Assembly (NCBI GenBank): GCA_963576475.1
Contig: OY754965.1
Coordinates: forward strand, 751,501-815,500
From: Molanna angustata
Taxonomy: Eukaryota > Arthropoda > Insecta > Trichoptera > Molannidae
Direction of reading: 5' to 3'
Length of the DNA stretch: 64,000 bases
Part shown: positions 32,901 through 42,965 of the stretch, piece after piece
How positions within the stretch are numbered: position 1 is the stretch's first letter
Layout: each line of letters starts with the position of its first letter
The notes under the pieces: generated by a model
The model's database searches: none
What the model was told of the DNA's origin: nothing
What the model saw: only the letters and a program-made list of their open reading frames with translations
Made by a program: the position numbers and the translations under genes

Positions 32901-35900
32901 TCAGTACCTCCCGTCTCTTCAGTACCTCCCGTCCCTTCAGTACCTCCCGTCCCTTCAGTACCTCCCGTCCCTTCAGTACCTCCCGTCCCTTCAGTACCTC
33001 CCGTCCCTTCAGTACCTCCCGTCCCTTCAGTACCTCCCGTCCCTTCAGTACCTCCCGTCCCTTCAGTACCTCCCGTCCCTTCAGTACCTCCCGTCCCTTC
33101 AGTACCTCCCGTCCCTTCAGTACCTCCCGTCCCTTCAGTACCTCCCGTCCCTTCAGTACCTCCCGTCCCTTCAGTACCTCCCGTCCCTTCAGTACCTCCC
33201 GTCCCTTCAGTACCTCCCGTCCCTTCAGTACCTCCCGTCCCTTCAGTACCTCCCGTCCCTTCAGTACCTCCCGTCCCTTCAGTACCTCCCGTCCCTTCAG
33301 TACCTCCCGTCCCTTCAGTACCTCCCGTCCCTTCAGTACCTCCCGTCCCTTCAGTACCTCCCGTCCCTTCAGTACCTCCCGTCCCTTCAGTTCCTCCCGT
33401 CCCTTCAGTACCTCCCGTCCCTTCAGTACCTCCCGTCCCTTCAGTACCTCCCGTCCCTTCAGTAGGTTAAGAAAAAGTTTAATTCCTGAAACAATACTGG
33501 GAAGACCTACGAAGAGATAAAAGGACTGTTGGACCTTCCTTTTCCAGGATTCTCCAACTTCATAGGTAAACAAATGAACAAATACACGATAAAGAAGAAG
33601 AAGAAGAAAAAAGTTTGAATCCAGAAACCGTCCTGAAAGACCTGCCAAGAGATGGATGGACAGTTGGATCTTATTCTCCCAGGATACTCCACCTTCATAG
33701 GTAAAATTACCAAATACACGATGAAGAAGAAGAAGAAGAAAACAGTTTAAATCCAGAAACTGTCCAGCAATACCTGCGAAGAGATGGAAGGAAAGTTGGA
33801 GCTTTTTTCTCCCAGAGTATTAGGTCATTTTACCTTCATAGGTAAACTGACCTAATACCCGATGAAGAAGAAGAAATTTTTTTAATCCAGAAACCATCCC
33901 GGTCATACGCTCGACAATTCACCAAAGTTTCATTGCAATCGGATGAACAGTTCCCAGGATAGTCCACCTTCATAGATAAAATGACCTAATACCGATGAAG
34001 AAGAAGAAGAAGAAAAAAATATTAATCCAGAAACCATCTCGGGCATATTCTCGATAATTCACCAAAGTTTCATTGCAATCGGATGAACGGTACCCGGGAT
34101 AGTCCACCTTCATATGTAAAATGACCTAATACCCGAGGAAGAAGAAGAAGAAAAAAATTTTAATCCAGAAACCATCCCGGGCATACTCTCGACAATTCAC
34201 CAAAGTTTCATCTCAATCGGATGAACGGTTTAGGAGCGCATTCAACAAATACATACATACATAGATACAAACATTCAAATTTATAATATAGATGTAGATA
34301 TCATGTTTTCATCAAGGAACATACTTTTCTCTTCATGTATTGCAAGTCAATTTTATAAATATATTATTGTGTAAGTACCTACCATTTATATTGTTTCACA
34401 GTAGGTAGGTATACAGATATGTATTTTCCTTTAAAATTTTCTTATATTTGAATTTAAACAACTGCACATGTGCCGTAAATACCACAATGACATTTAAATG
34501 TGACCACAGAACATGGAATAAAAAGAATGAATATTTCTTACCTACCTACTGTGAGTTATCGGAATATTTCTCATACTACGTGGGTATATTAAAATTACGT
34601 TCCCCCTATCTTCACCGTTCCATGGTACACAATAAATGGTTTGATGTGAAATATATTTTTTTGATTTAATTTATTTATAACGCATAATATGTATTAATAT
34701 TATTTTTCTGCAGTCCTCCTCCATATAAACTTTAAGTATGCCAAATCTCAAACTCCTTCGTGCGCCCATTTATCCGGAAATTGTACTTAATGTTTTCGCT
34801 TCACGTATTAATATTCCTTATTCTTTCTTCTTAGATTATATATTATACAGACCTAGTCATCGCAATGAATGTATGCCAACTAAAACTACGCTGAAACAGA
34901 CGAATTTCACTCGTCCGGCCGTATACGTACACCTACCGATACGCACACCTACATAATACCGCCTACCAACCGATCTACCGCCTCACACACACATGTAAAA
35001 AAAACTTGGCATACATTTGAATTCGAAATTTGTACTACACGCGGCTTCTGTACCTTGTAATTCTATGTCTTTCTTATTATTATTTTGCGCGAGAGTAATA
35101 ATGATAGATGGGTAGATGAGAAGCACACCCTACCCGTTCAAACGCTACACTTTTACTGAAGTAGAAGCGGTACCTCCATACATTTTGTACGACTTGACTA
35201 GCGCGAACAGGAACGACGTAAGCAACAATATGAATTATACATGTTTTTAAGAAAACAGGGCACAATTTTGAAAATCTTAAACTATCAAAGTGTTAACATC
35301 ATATTTAAATATACTTTTACTGAATTATAGTTGATATTACATCCAACAAATTGAACGGATAGAGAGGGAATCCTGCAAATTTCAGGGGTACTTTCGTAAT
35401 TATTTTTAATCGAGAGTTTTCAAATTATATAATTCAAGAACTGTCAAATTGTAGACAATACGATATTATATGCCTGTCTTTAGTTTTATCAGTATTGTCT
35501 GAGTAAGTGAGGAAACGCTAATGCAACTATTCACACTGGGCGTACCTGTGTAGACGTAATCAAAGTATCTTTCGGCTTTTATAATTGCATTTAATCAGAT
35601 GTCATTGAAAAAGAACAGAACAATACTGAATCGCATGGTAAAGCGATTATTTTTTCCGATTATGAATATAGTATAAAATCATTGATTTATGTAATATGTA
35701 CATTATGAACAATAAAGGTCCATAGTGGTCAACCTTGTGGTGCACCAAGATTCACGTTTTAATTTTAGTTCAACGTTTCATACCTATCATACTGTTGTCG
35801 TACATTCGGATCAAGTACATTTGCAGTTACAGTGTAATTGGGGCAGCATGAAGGGCACGCATATTGTGGAGGAGTGTAAGCACCATTTATCTGAAAATAT

Positions 35901-37301
35901 ACGAATACATTACAAAACACGACAGAGGATTGAATCAACTTAAGTTGAATTGAATATTGCAAAGGTGCAATATTTAATATCGCTTCAAGGGTGGATATTG
36001 AATATTGCAACAATGCGATATATGACATAGTACTCAATGTGAATACGTGATATTTTAATTTATTCACAAATACTGCTTTTTGTTCAGTTTATTTATGTTT
36101 TATTTTTCCACATACACTCATTCATACCATCACATAGTGTTGACAATTTATACCATAGGATAGCAAAAAACACCGAGCACCACACACCTCTGAATTGAAA
36201 AATTTGGACTCAAATATTGGGAATTTATTAAAAATCAATAATATAAAATATATTTTATCTAGTAAAAGACTGTAATACATGAGATCCAACTGTGGATGGC
36301 GATAGTTTGTTAAGTTAAAGAATACTTACGAAACTAAATCCAAATTATTGAATGTATTGATTTCGTATACATTATGTTTTATGCTTCGTAGAGCCAACAA
36401 ATAAGCAAAAGCGCCCTTGGAATGACGCTATTAAAATTTTATCATTATTATGATTGTCAAAACATGTACGTCAGGATAGGATAGTATGGAGTTCAGTCTT
36501 TTTTTCCTACCTCGAATAGATAAACGGCTATGTATGTGTTTATGAAGCTAACTATCAAACAATAAGGGTTCCGTCGACGTCGTCACTAAATTCAATTTTT
36601 ACAAAAATGGTTTACAAAAGTTTGGGATATTCTGCTACACTTTCTCTTATTAAGAGGAGTAAACTCTAGAACACATCGACTGTTGAATAACAGATGTGTG
36701 TAGGTATCTATATGCTACGAAGCCTCTAAGTTGGTGTTATTTTGACTTCATATTTGGAAAAAACATGCTAAATGTAAACCTGGCTGTACATAATAGGTGA
36801 TATACACGGATTTTGGCTTGAAACTTATATGTTTATATGTTAAGAGAAATAAATTCTCTTGTGTACATCGATAGTTGGAAAATGACATAGATACTAAGAT
36901 ACAAAGCTATAGTATAAAATTGATTGAGTTGATTTAAATGGAGGGTTAAATACATAATTTTGGTTACCACCACGTAAACGATTCCAAATTAATGAAGATA
37001 ACAGGGATCTGAATAAATTGAGTTTATGTATGCAAAAGTAAAAATATGATAAAAGTAAAATTGTATGTAAATATAGTAAAAATTGTGTGCTTGATATGTT
37101 TTATTTTTCCACGTAGAGGAAAGCGGAACTTTATATCTCGCTAAAATAACAGTCAGCAGAAACATAAATAGAAAAAAATTCGCTTTTTGAAATGCACAGT
37201 TTTATGTTATTTAACATATTCGATAATATTCGGATAATTTTTACCTTGGCAGTGATAAAGAACAAAGTTCCCATAAAACTTGCTACTTTAACGAAGAACA
37301 T
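26923..37301 (-). CDS. Gene B: complete six-exon secreted Cys-rich protein, 297 aa
   Basis: Exons (minus): 37245-37301, 35784-35890, 31159-31357, 30394-30549, 28772-28990, 26923-27078. Signal exon MFFVKVASFMGTLFFITAK ends at GTAAAA. Exon 2 encodes INGAYTPPQYACPSCCPN, phase 2 at GTATGA. Exon 3: WSIPAFSNLTPLLQKLKK, ending FCIQAQ at GTAAGA. Exon 4: VINASVVYESTQDVK..CPNITEPV at GTGAGT. Exon 5: QQPRTCYDSGLAFDTRAF..QELLFE. Exon 6: SFTIYANAHNTSKCCCQK to GTNCS-stop. It is very similar to gene A, with the same exon lengths. About ten cysteines and several NxS/T sites are conserved with A. Unknown function, likely secreted. Intron 2 holds the 18-bp minisatellite and intron 5 an 89-bp array made from exon 6. 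Confidence 0.85.
27079..28145. repeat. 89-bp tandem array derived from the start of gene B exon 6
   Basis: Twelve starts of 'catacatgtatgcatttgg' are seen. Those from 27220 to 28021 are spaced exactly 89 bp apart on average; the flanking units differ. Each unit read on the minus strand contains a pyrimidine-rich TTGTTTCAG followed by a copy of the first 42 nt of exon 6. Because 89 is not a multiple of three, splicing to an upstream unit would hit a stop in the second unit. Confidence 0.85.
28150..28450 (-). pseudogene. Non-LTR ORF2 C-terminal remnant
   Basis: Degenerate counterpart of 47520-47810; stops interrupt the sequence. Present in intron 5 of both A and B, so it predates their split. 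Confidence 0.55.
29304..29465. mobile_element. Palindromic MITE with TTA target duplication
   Basis: Ends CAGTGTTATTTATAA and its complement; the two arms (about 65 bp) are nearly perfect inverses with 'gaaccgggttcaa'. TTA lies on both sides (29301-29303, 29466-29468). Gene A intron 5 has the uninterrupted site near 48635-48650. A TTA duplication fits PIF/Harbinger-type insertion, but the assignment is tentative. Confidence 0.7.
29729..29769 (-). ncRNA. Hammerhead-like fold, class 2 core
   Basis: Minus: stem I CACT/AGTG, TTGAAAA, stem II GGTC/GACC, GAAA, stem III ACTAGT palindrome, C. Confidence 0.55.
29795..29837 (+). ncRNA. Hammerhead-like fold, class 2 core, decayed
   Basis: Stem I ACACT/AGTGT, TTGAAAA, stem II, AAAA in place of GAAA, ACTAGT, C. 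The lost G12 should abolish activity in this arm. Confidence 0.45.
29966..30182 (+). mobile_element. tRNA-derived SINE family S2, 5' truncated
   Basis: Begins within the tRNA-like head ('gtcgcgagttcgaatcctg') and continues through the family body. The counterpart at 48854-48978 begins at the same base, so it predates the A/B duplication. Confidence 0.65.
30233..30366. mobile_element. Foldback MITE, partly deleted copy
   Basis: Inverted ends with CCCCCCTAGACAACATGCCA; the left arm lacks about 28 bp present in the gene A copy (49032-49193). Confidence 0.65.
31437..31590 (-). repeat. Tandem fragments of SINE S1 heads
   Basis: Three head-to-tail pieces, each with 'ccgggaatcgaacccggg'-like B-box text plus 'acctaacacaattaaaaact'. 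Similar clusters sit at 55708-55798 and 58150-58308, in intron 2 of gene A. Confidence 0.65.
31864..33462. repeat. 18-bp minisatellite, about 89 copies
   Basis: Unit CCCTTCAGTACCTCCCGT. About 1.6 kb with only a handful of substitutions (for example at 32101, 32622, 32913, 33392) and one 15-bp unit near 32722. Since 18 and 15 are multiples of three, frames stay open on both strands for over 500 codons, but composition and position in intron 2 of gene B argue against coding. Gene A lacks it. Confidence 0.95.
33463..34260. repeat. About 125-bp tandem units ending in GAA repeats
   Basis: Six units, each starting 'atccagaaaccgtcc'-like and ending 'cgatgaagaagaagaagaa'. The last ones share 'caccaaagtttcattgcaat' and end 'ttaggagcgcattcaaca' plus ATAC repeats, a familiar 3' end of insect non-LTR elements. 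Probably a tandemly expanded retroelement tail. Confidence 0.6.
35080..35600. other. Intron 2 segment conserved between genes B and A
   Basis: Aligns with 58430-58956 at high identity. A 61-codon minus-strand frame (MCPVFLKTCIIHIVAY...) is present in both but has no family match and no splice context. I treat it as non-coding. The CAG at 35596-35598 marks the empty site of the 58960-59624 element. Confidence 0.6.
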
Positions 37302-37351
37302 TTTTAACTACTACAGTGTCTAGGTAATAGAAACGACACGTAGGTTTATTA

Positions 37352-37359
37352 TTTATATA
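37352..37359 (-). promoter_or_regulatory. TATA box of gene B
   Basis: TATATAAA about 55 nt upstream of the start codon, aligned with the TATAAATA of gene A. The region between it and the ATG is conserved with A except for a small deletion in the initiator area. Confidence 0.55.
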
Positions 37360-37559
37360 TTGACACTGCAACTATTGATAGCGACTCTCATATATTATAT
37401 GTTTGTGTGTTATTACATTGTGAAACTTGACTTTGGTGAAATGACAGGTATTCTCAATAATACCTAAGGTGAGAAGTCAACTTAAAATCTTAAAAAAAGT
37501 TTCTTAACTACTGTGGAAGGCGATAGTGGGTGGGATTAATACATTTTTAAGGAAAATAA

Positions 37560-38130
37560 TAGTAGTAGTAACTTTTATTTCGACGTAAAAAATACAAAAT
37601 TAATACATCTAGTGTAAACAAAAAGTACATATTTTTTTTTTTGATACAATAATAAATTATGGTACAGAGTATGACACTAAATTAATATTTTTTAAGAACA
37701 TCAATATTTTTTTAACTATGTGTTTAGCACCTAGCCTACGAAAGGTGGCAAGACTTGTGGTTTCTTTTATCTTTGGTGGCAAACTATTATATATTTTGAG
37801 ACCTTCATGGTATAAACAATTCTTTATACTTGTTAATCTCGTTTTTGGAAGTCTAAAATCCTGACATCCTCTCGTAGGGTAAGTTGAATAATATATTTAA
37901 CATTGGCATTGAATAATATATTTTTCTGCATATATTTTGGAAGCATATTATTTTTTAGTTTGAAAATCAAAGTTAATGTGTTGTATATAATGTATTGCTT
38001 TACTGTCATTAATTTTAGTTTATTTAACATTAGGGTTATTCTTGTATATCTGTTACATTTTAAAATTATTCTCATTCCCATATTATGAATGATTTGTAAT
38101 TTTCGATTTTGAGTATTCAATGTAGTTTAA
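37560..38130 (-). pseudogene. CR1/Jockey-like reverse transcriptase C-terminus
   Basis: Minus strand: IIHNMGMRIILKCNRYTRIT, MLNKLKLMTVKQYIIYNTL, then after a stop TSIKNCLYHEGLKIYNSLPP and KETTSLATFRRLGAKHIVKK. This is a typical end of a non-LTR ORF2. It is upstream of gene B and absent from the corresponding position in gene A. Confidence 0.7.
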
Positions 38131-38695
38131 TTAAGTTATTTGTCTTTAGTTTTTTAGTTAGTAATAAGTAATTAGAGAAGATGAGGGCAAGCTTGAAACT
38201 TACCTATCAAGTTTCTTCAAAGAAATAGTTTCACATTTTTTCATTTTTAACCGACTTCAAAGTATTTGAAAATATACCTTAATAAACTGAAAAGCGATTT
38301 TTTTTCATTAGAATGGACGTATCTTCCGATTGGTCCCATTTTCTTATTTAGTTATTTAATTTTGAAAATAATTACATAAGAATATATTATTTTTACAAAA
38401 AAAAAACTGGATAAACAATGTGTCAGTACTTGATGTTATTACGGGATCCATGACGAAATCATCAATAACTAAAAATAATGCATAATCAACGATAATTCTT
38501 TTCCACGAAGAATTTGCATATTATTGTATAGGTGAATTATATGAATGATTATATTACTGCATGCATGTCCCTCATAGGGTGAGCATAGAGAACCGAACAC
38601 CACATTTTTTTATCTTGACATGCAATAATTTTGAACTCGGTGTTTTTATATAAAATATTATTATTTGATTAGTGAACTTGTACAAAGTTACCATT

Positions 38696-38739
38696 TTTGC
38701 CTGAGGAGGGAAAGTTCCTTTTCCGAAACCGGTCGCAAA
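38696..38739 (+). ncRNA. Hammerhead ribozyme-like, best preserved class 1 fold
   Basis: Stem I TTTGC/GCAAA (5 bp, perfect), core CTGAGGA (38701-38707), stem II GGGAAA/TTTTCC (one wobble) with loop GTTCC, GAAA (38725-38728), stem III ACCGGT with no loop, C17 at 38734. All conserved core residues are present. The loopless stem III means cleavage would need two molecules pairing, as published for PLE-linked hammerhead variants. Confidence 0.7.
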
Positions 38740-39132
38740 TTCAAGCGATCCGTGGTGTAAACAAAGTTTAAAATATAGTTAATTTGCTATTGGGTTCCAT
38801 CAAGAATTCATTTCTAACTAGTGATCGCGAATAGGTCGAAATTCGACCTTTATTACTTAAATTATAAGTTTGAATAGTTAGTAGACCTAATATATGTATG
38901 ATTAAATACCTACATCATTAATACTTATATTATTCATCTGTTTTCTTTTCACATAATATTTATGTAACCCGCGTATTGAGAAAGACTGTTGTTACACAAC
39001 TTTTCGAACAGATAGTATTGTCCATTATCATAGTATTGGATGTCGACTTGTATTTAGAGTTTTGTGGCGAGCACACCCGTTCAACACGGAAGTCAAGATC
39101 CAAGTGAAGCTTGGTATGGAAGCTACTTATTG

Positions 39133-39308
39133 TTTAAATAATCGGCGGATATTTTGTGGTTGTTCATATTAACCGTTTTGGCATGTGAATTTTGCCCTAA
39201 ACCACTATATTTTGAGTCACTATGCGACATGTTTCGGCAGTGCTGTCCTGTCATCGACCGGCTAGTTGAGACTAGCCGGTCGATGGCAAAATTCACATGC
39301 CAAAACGA
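39133..39308. mobile_element. Short inverted-arm insertion with 10-bp target duplication
   Basis: CTACTTATTG flanks it at 39123-39132 and 39309-39318; the other duplicate has a single site at 21310-21319 (one mismatch). Arms 'ttttggcatgtgaattttgc' are inverted. The centre has a CCGGCTAG palindrome and, on the minus strand, GAAACATGTC, the same GAAA-palindrome-C layout as the hammerhead-like elements, but no clear CTGANGA block. Confidence 0.65.
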
Positions 39309-39368
39309 CTACTTATTGTACTTACTTTGTATATCTATTGTTATATTTAAGTTAGGTACATTAAAATA

Positions 39369-39540
39369 ATAATAGTGAACATGTCCTTGTTACGAGTACA
39401 TATACATCCTCATACATTCCCCAAATTAAGCATAATTGTTTGTGCTGTAGGTGAACGAAATCGGTCGTGGCAGGATTCGATCCCGCGACCACTGGATTAC
39501 AAACTCAGCGCGCTAACCTCTCTGCCACCACCGATCTAAC
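39369..39540 (-). mobile_element. tRNA-derived SINE, family S2
   Basis: Duplicated counterpart of 21385-21540, same truncation points. Confidence 0.65.
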
Positions 39541-39839
39541 TTTACATTTAGTGTGTATGTGCGTGTATGAGTGTGTGACTAAATCCTATACCTACACACG
39601 AATGCTTGCACTCTGTTGAAGCGCAATATGTTATTTATTTTACTATGTATCCTTTTTGCATCTTTTAATTATATTTATATTTATTTTTATTTTATATTTT
39701 TTTTATTAATTATCTTATGACACGACAAAAATAAATAATTATTTTTTCATTCTCAAACACTATCGTTAAGTATTGATCTGCAAAATATTATCAACTACTT
39801 AATGACAGAATACAAACATAATAACACAGTAATAAACTT

Positions 39840-40440
39840 ATATACATACATACCATCACGCCATGTCCCTCGCGGGGTAGGCAGAGAAAACAGAACGCCA
39901 CATTTTTTTTATCCTGGAACGCATACCTCGCCTCGTCCACATTCATGCATCGTCTCATACATGTTCGTCTGTTGCTCACACTTCTAACATTTCCTTCTTT
40001 CAGAATATCCTTCACATGAACGTGCCATCCCTTTCTTGGGCGTCCCTGACCTCTCATTCCATTCCTGTCCGCACTGTATATTTTCTTCTTCAGGCGTTCC
40101 TCATTAATTCTCCCCATGTGACCAAACCACCTCAATTTATTCACTTTTATTCTAGTAATGACACCTTTCTTCATCATACATTAATTCCTTATAATCTCAT
40201 TTCTTACTCTGTCATACATCGCTATATTACGAATTCTTCTTAACGATCTTATTTCAACTGCATTTATTTTGCTTTCATGCGTCTTCTGCCATGTCCAGGT
40301 CTCACTTGCATATGTCAAGGTTGGCACTACGATAGCGTTATAAATGGCATCCTTTGATTTGTTGCGATAATTCATAAATGGTCTAAATGCTCCATTCACT
40401 CTGTTTCCTGCTATAACTCGTCTTTCCATCGAAAAATGAG
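39840..40440 (-). pseudogene. RTE-like C-terminal fragment
   Basis: Minus: VPTLTYASETWTWQKTHES, RIKVNKLRWFGHMGRINEE, RGQGRPRKGWHVHVKDILKE, then LCLPREGHGVMVCMY in a shifted frame. Better preserved than its counterpart at 21885-22440. Confidence 0.75.
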
Positions 40441-41271
40441 TAATACACTTAATTACTTGGAAATAGGCATACGGAATGCAAGGTCTATAAACAACAAAAT
40501 TAATGCTATCTCTGAACTATTTGACAAAAATGACCTTGATGAAAATTCTGAATGTAAGGGAATTCTTAAGGATTTGGAAAAGTAACGAAAGAACGTGGGA
40601 ATTTCTTCATACTCAATTCAACTGTTTCCTGATTTCAGATACGTGGTGATACTTCTTGAGTCCAAACACAAATATGTAGACATTTTGCAATCTCTCAAGT
40701 TTTTCAAGTTGTTTCTCAGTAGCGTCTAAGTAAGCCAAGTCATCATATGTATGTAGGTGAATTTATGCGTCCAAATTTTTTAAAAATGTCGAAAAAAGCC
40801 GAAACACCCCAACTAGATAATTTAATTTTCTATAAAAAATATTAATATTGTAGAAGTACATCTCAATTTTTTTTTCACAATTTTTATAAACATTGAATTT
40901 AGTGAAGACATCGCTTCATACAATTTGTATGGCAGTCGCCTATACACAAGATGTAGGAAGACCTAATAGTTTGATACTTAATCTCCAAACATACCTACAG
41001 AACCATCATGCTGTTTTGATATTCTGGGTATGAAAAGAAGACTGACCTCCATACTGTCCTATCTTGACATACATACCAACATGTGTTAAAATTTTCAATA
41101 ATTTGGATTTATTGGCTTATAGTTTGATTCTTCTTCTTCAACTATACATAGGTACTATCGCTATCGACAGTTGGTTTTCATATGTTACATGCAACTAGTT
41201 TAAAGAAAAAACTTTTGTGTTATAACGATTTTGTGTTTTGTGTTATATATAATGCGTTTAACTGCCTGTGT

Positions 41272-41455
41272 CGGCCTTCGTGGCTCAGTTGGTTGGGTAT
41301 CTGACTGCTGATCCAAAGGTCCCGGGTTGGATTCCCGGTGGAGACACAGTTTTTAATTGTGTTTTCAGTCTGGATCTGTGTTACGATTAATATTGTAAGT
41401 CTCCAGAATGTGGCAACTTGTTATTGGGTGCGTGTTAAATTAATATTTGACATAG
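41272..41455 (+). mobile_element. tRNA-derived SINE, family S1, full length
   Basis: A-box region TGGCTCAGTTGG at 41281-41292 and B box GGGTTGGATTCC at 41324-41335. The other duplicate lacks it (about 24160), so it inserted after the segmental duplication. Confidence 0.75.
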
Positions 41456-41858
41456 CACCTGTTAGTTGCCCAAGAATTAGTATATAATAACTTTCTATAT
41501 TTTAATTTTTTTCTTAATATGAAATTTTAATTTCCTTAAAAATATGAATATTATAGTAATACATCCAAACATTTTTTAACAATTTTTATTATAATTGAAT
41601 TTAGTGACGACATCGTTCCATACAATTTGTAAGGTAATATAGACTACACAATATCTAAGGGGACAATAGTTTGAAACTTAATTTCCAAATATACATACAT
41701 ACCATCATGCTGTTTTCATATTCTGGGTGGGAAACAAGGACTGACCTCCATACTATCCTATACTGACATACATACCTATGTTTTATATAGAAAACAAAAT
41801 ACCTTAAAATATTTATAAATTTGTGTAAGTATTTGTAGTTTGGTCTTCTATTATCTCT

Positions 41859-42143
41859 ATGCATACTGACGCCTTCGACAGTTGATCTCTATACATACTG
41901 ACGCCATCGACAGTTGATCTCTATGCATACTGACGCCTTCGACAGTTGATCTCTATACATACTGACGCCATCAACAGTTGATCTCTATACATACTGACGC
42001 CATCGACAGTTGATCTCTTTACATACTGACGCCATCGACAGTTGATCTCTATACATACTGACGCCATCGACAGTTGATCTCTATACATACTGACGCCATC
42101 GACAGTTGATCCCTATACATACTGACGCCATCGACAGTTGATA
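41859..42143. repeat. 32-bp tandem array, about 9 copies
   Basis: Sister of 24481-24793, with the variant 'gccttcgac' in alternating early units. Copy number differs by about one. Confidence 0.85.
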
Positions 42144-42965
42144 TCATGTTTTACATGTACATAATTAGTTATTATCGCTCATGTGTGCTATTATACTTTT
42201 ATCGCAATTGGGTGCTTTAGGTGCATGCAGAATATAATTACTTCCATACTTGAATACTGACAAACATAATTTTGTGTTGTCAGTATTCCATTTTTTAATA
42301 ATGGTAATAACAATAAATATTAAAATTCACAATAATGGTTTTCTTGCAAGTTCAGTGATACCGGGCGTTGAGATCTATTTCCGTATATTATAGCACATGA
42401 TATTTTACATTATTTTTATTATGTACCTAATATTGTATATTGATCAATATAACAAGACTTTTCACGTGTATGACATTTTGGTTGATATTTATTCTGTCAA
42501 TTTGTCAACAGAATTTATTTATCGTAGTAAATCGACAGTATTAACCTTAGTCCCGTGTATGTTATCATATGGAATAATGGACTTTTTGCATGTCTTTTCC
42601 AACTTTCACCACCTTGTAACTTTTGTAACCTTGTAACTCCGCTTGATGCACAGAGCCCACATTTCAGAGTGTATAGAAATTATAAGGCTTACAAATTTTA
42701 TATACTCAGAATTTAAAATTGTTGTTTCAGTCAGGGGCTATCAACATTTGAATTTCAAATTAATATTTCCATATATCTCAAAAACCATAAAAACTAGAAC
42801 CCTGAAAATTGATATAAATATTGCCTTATTGCAATAAACCCACATTTGTGCACTTGCTGTACACGAAGATTAATTAATAAATTAACAAATACATTATCTC
42901 AAATGATTTAATTAAGAAAAAAATCTAGGGTTTCAAACTTTTTTTATAAAAATACATTTTTAATT

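Larger units (their letters stand above)
38698..42965. repeat. Segmental duplication copy 2 (upstream of gene B)
   Basis: Partner of 20897-25340. Private insertions here are 39133-39308 and the SINE at 41272-41455; the 22453-22802 element is missing. Confidence 0.8.

Noticed and set aside
31786..33648. Open frames of 559-619 codons on both strands
   Set aside because: They are the 18-bp minisatellite read in different frames; unit length divisible by three keeps them open. No codon-level constraint and intronic position.
35080..35265. 61-codon frame conserved at 58435-58620
   Set aside because: Conservation is expected from the recent duplication of intron 2; no splice sites or family match.
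35700..35760. GAPQG reverse transcriptase motif on the minus strand next to exon 2 of gene B
   Set aside because: Only about 15 residues with a stop; also at 59735-59780. Possibly a very old fragment, too short to annotate.
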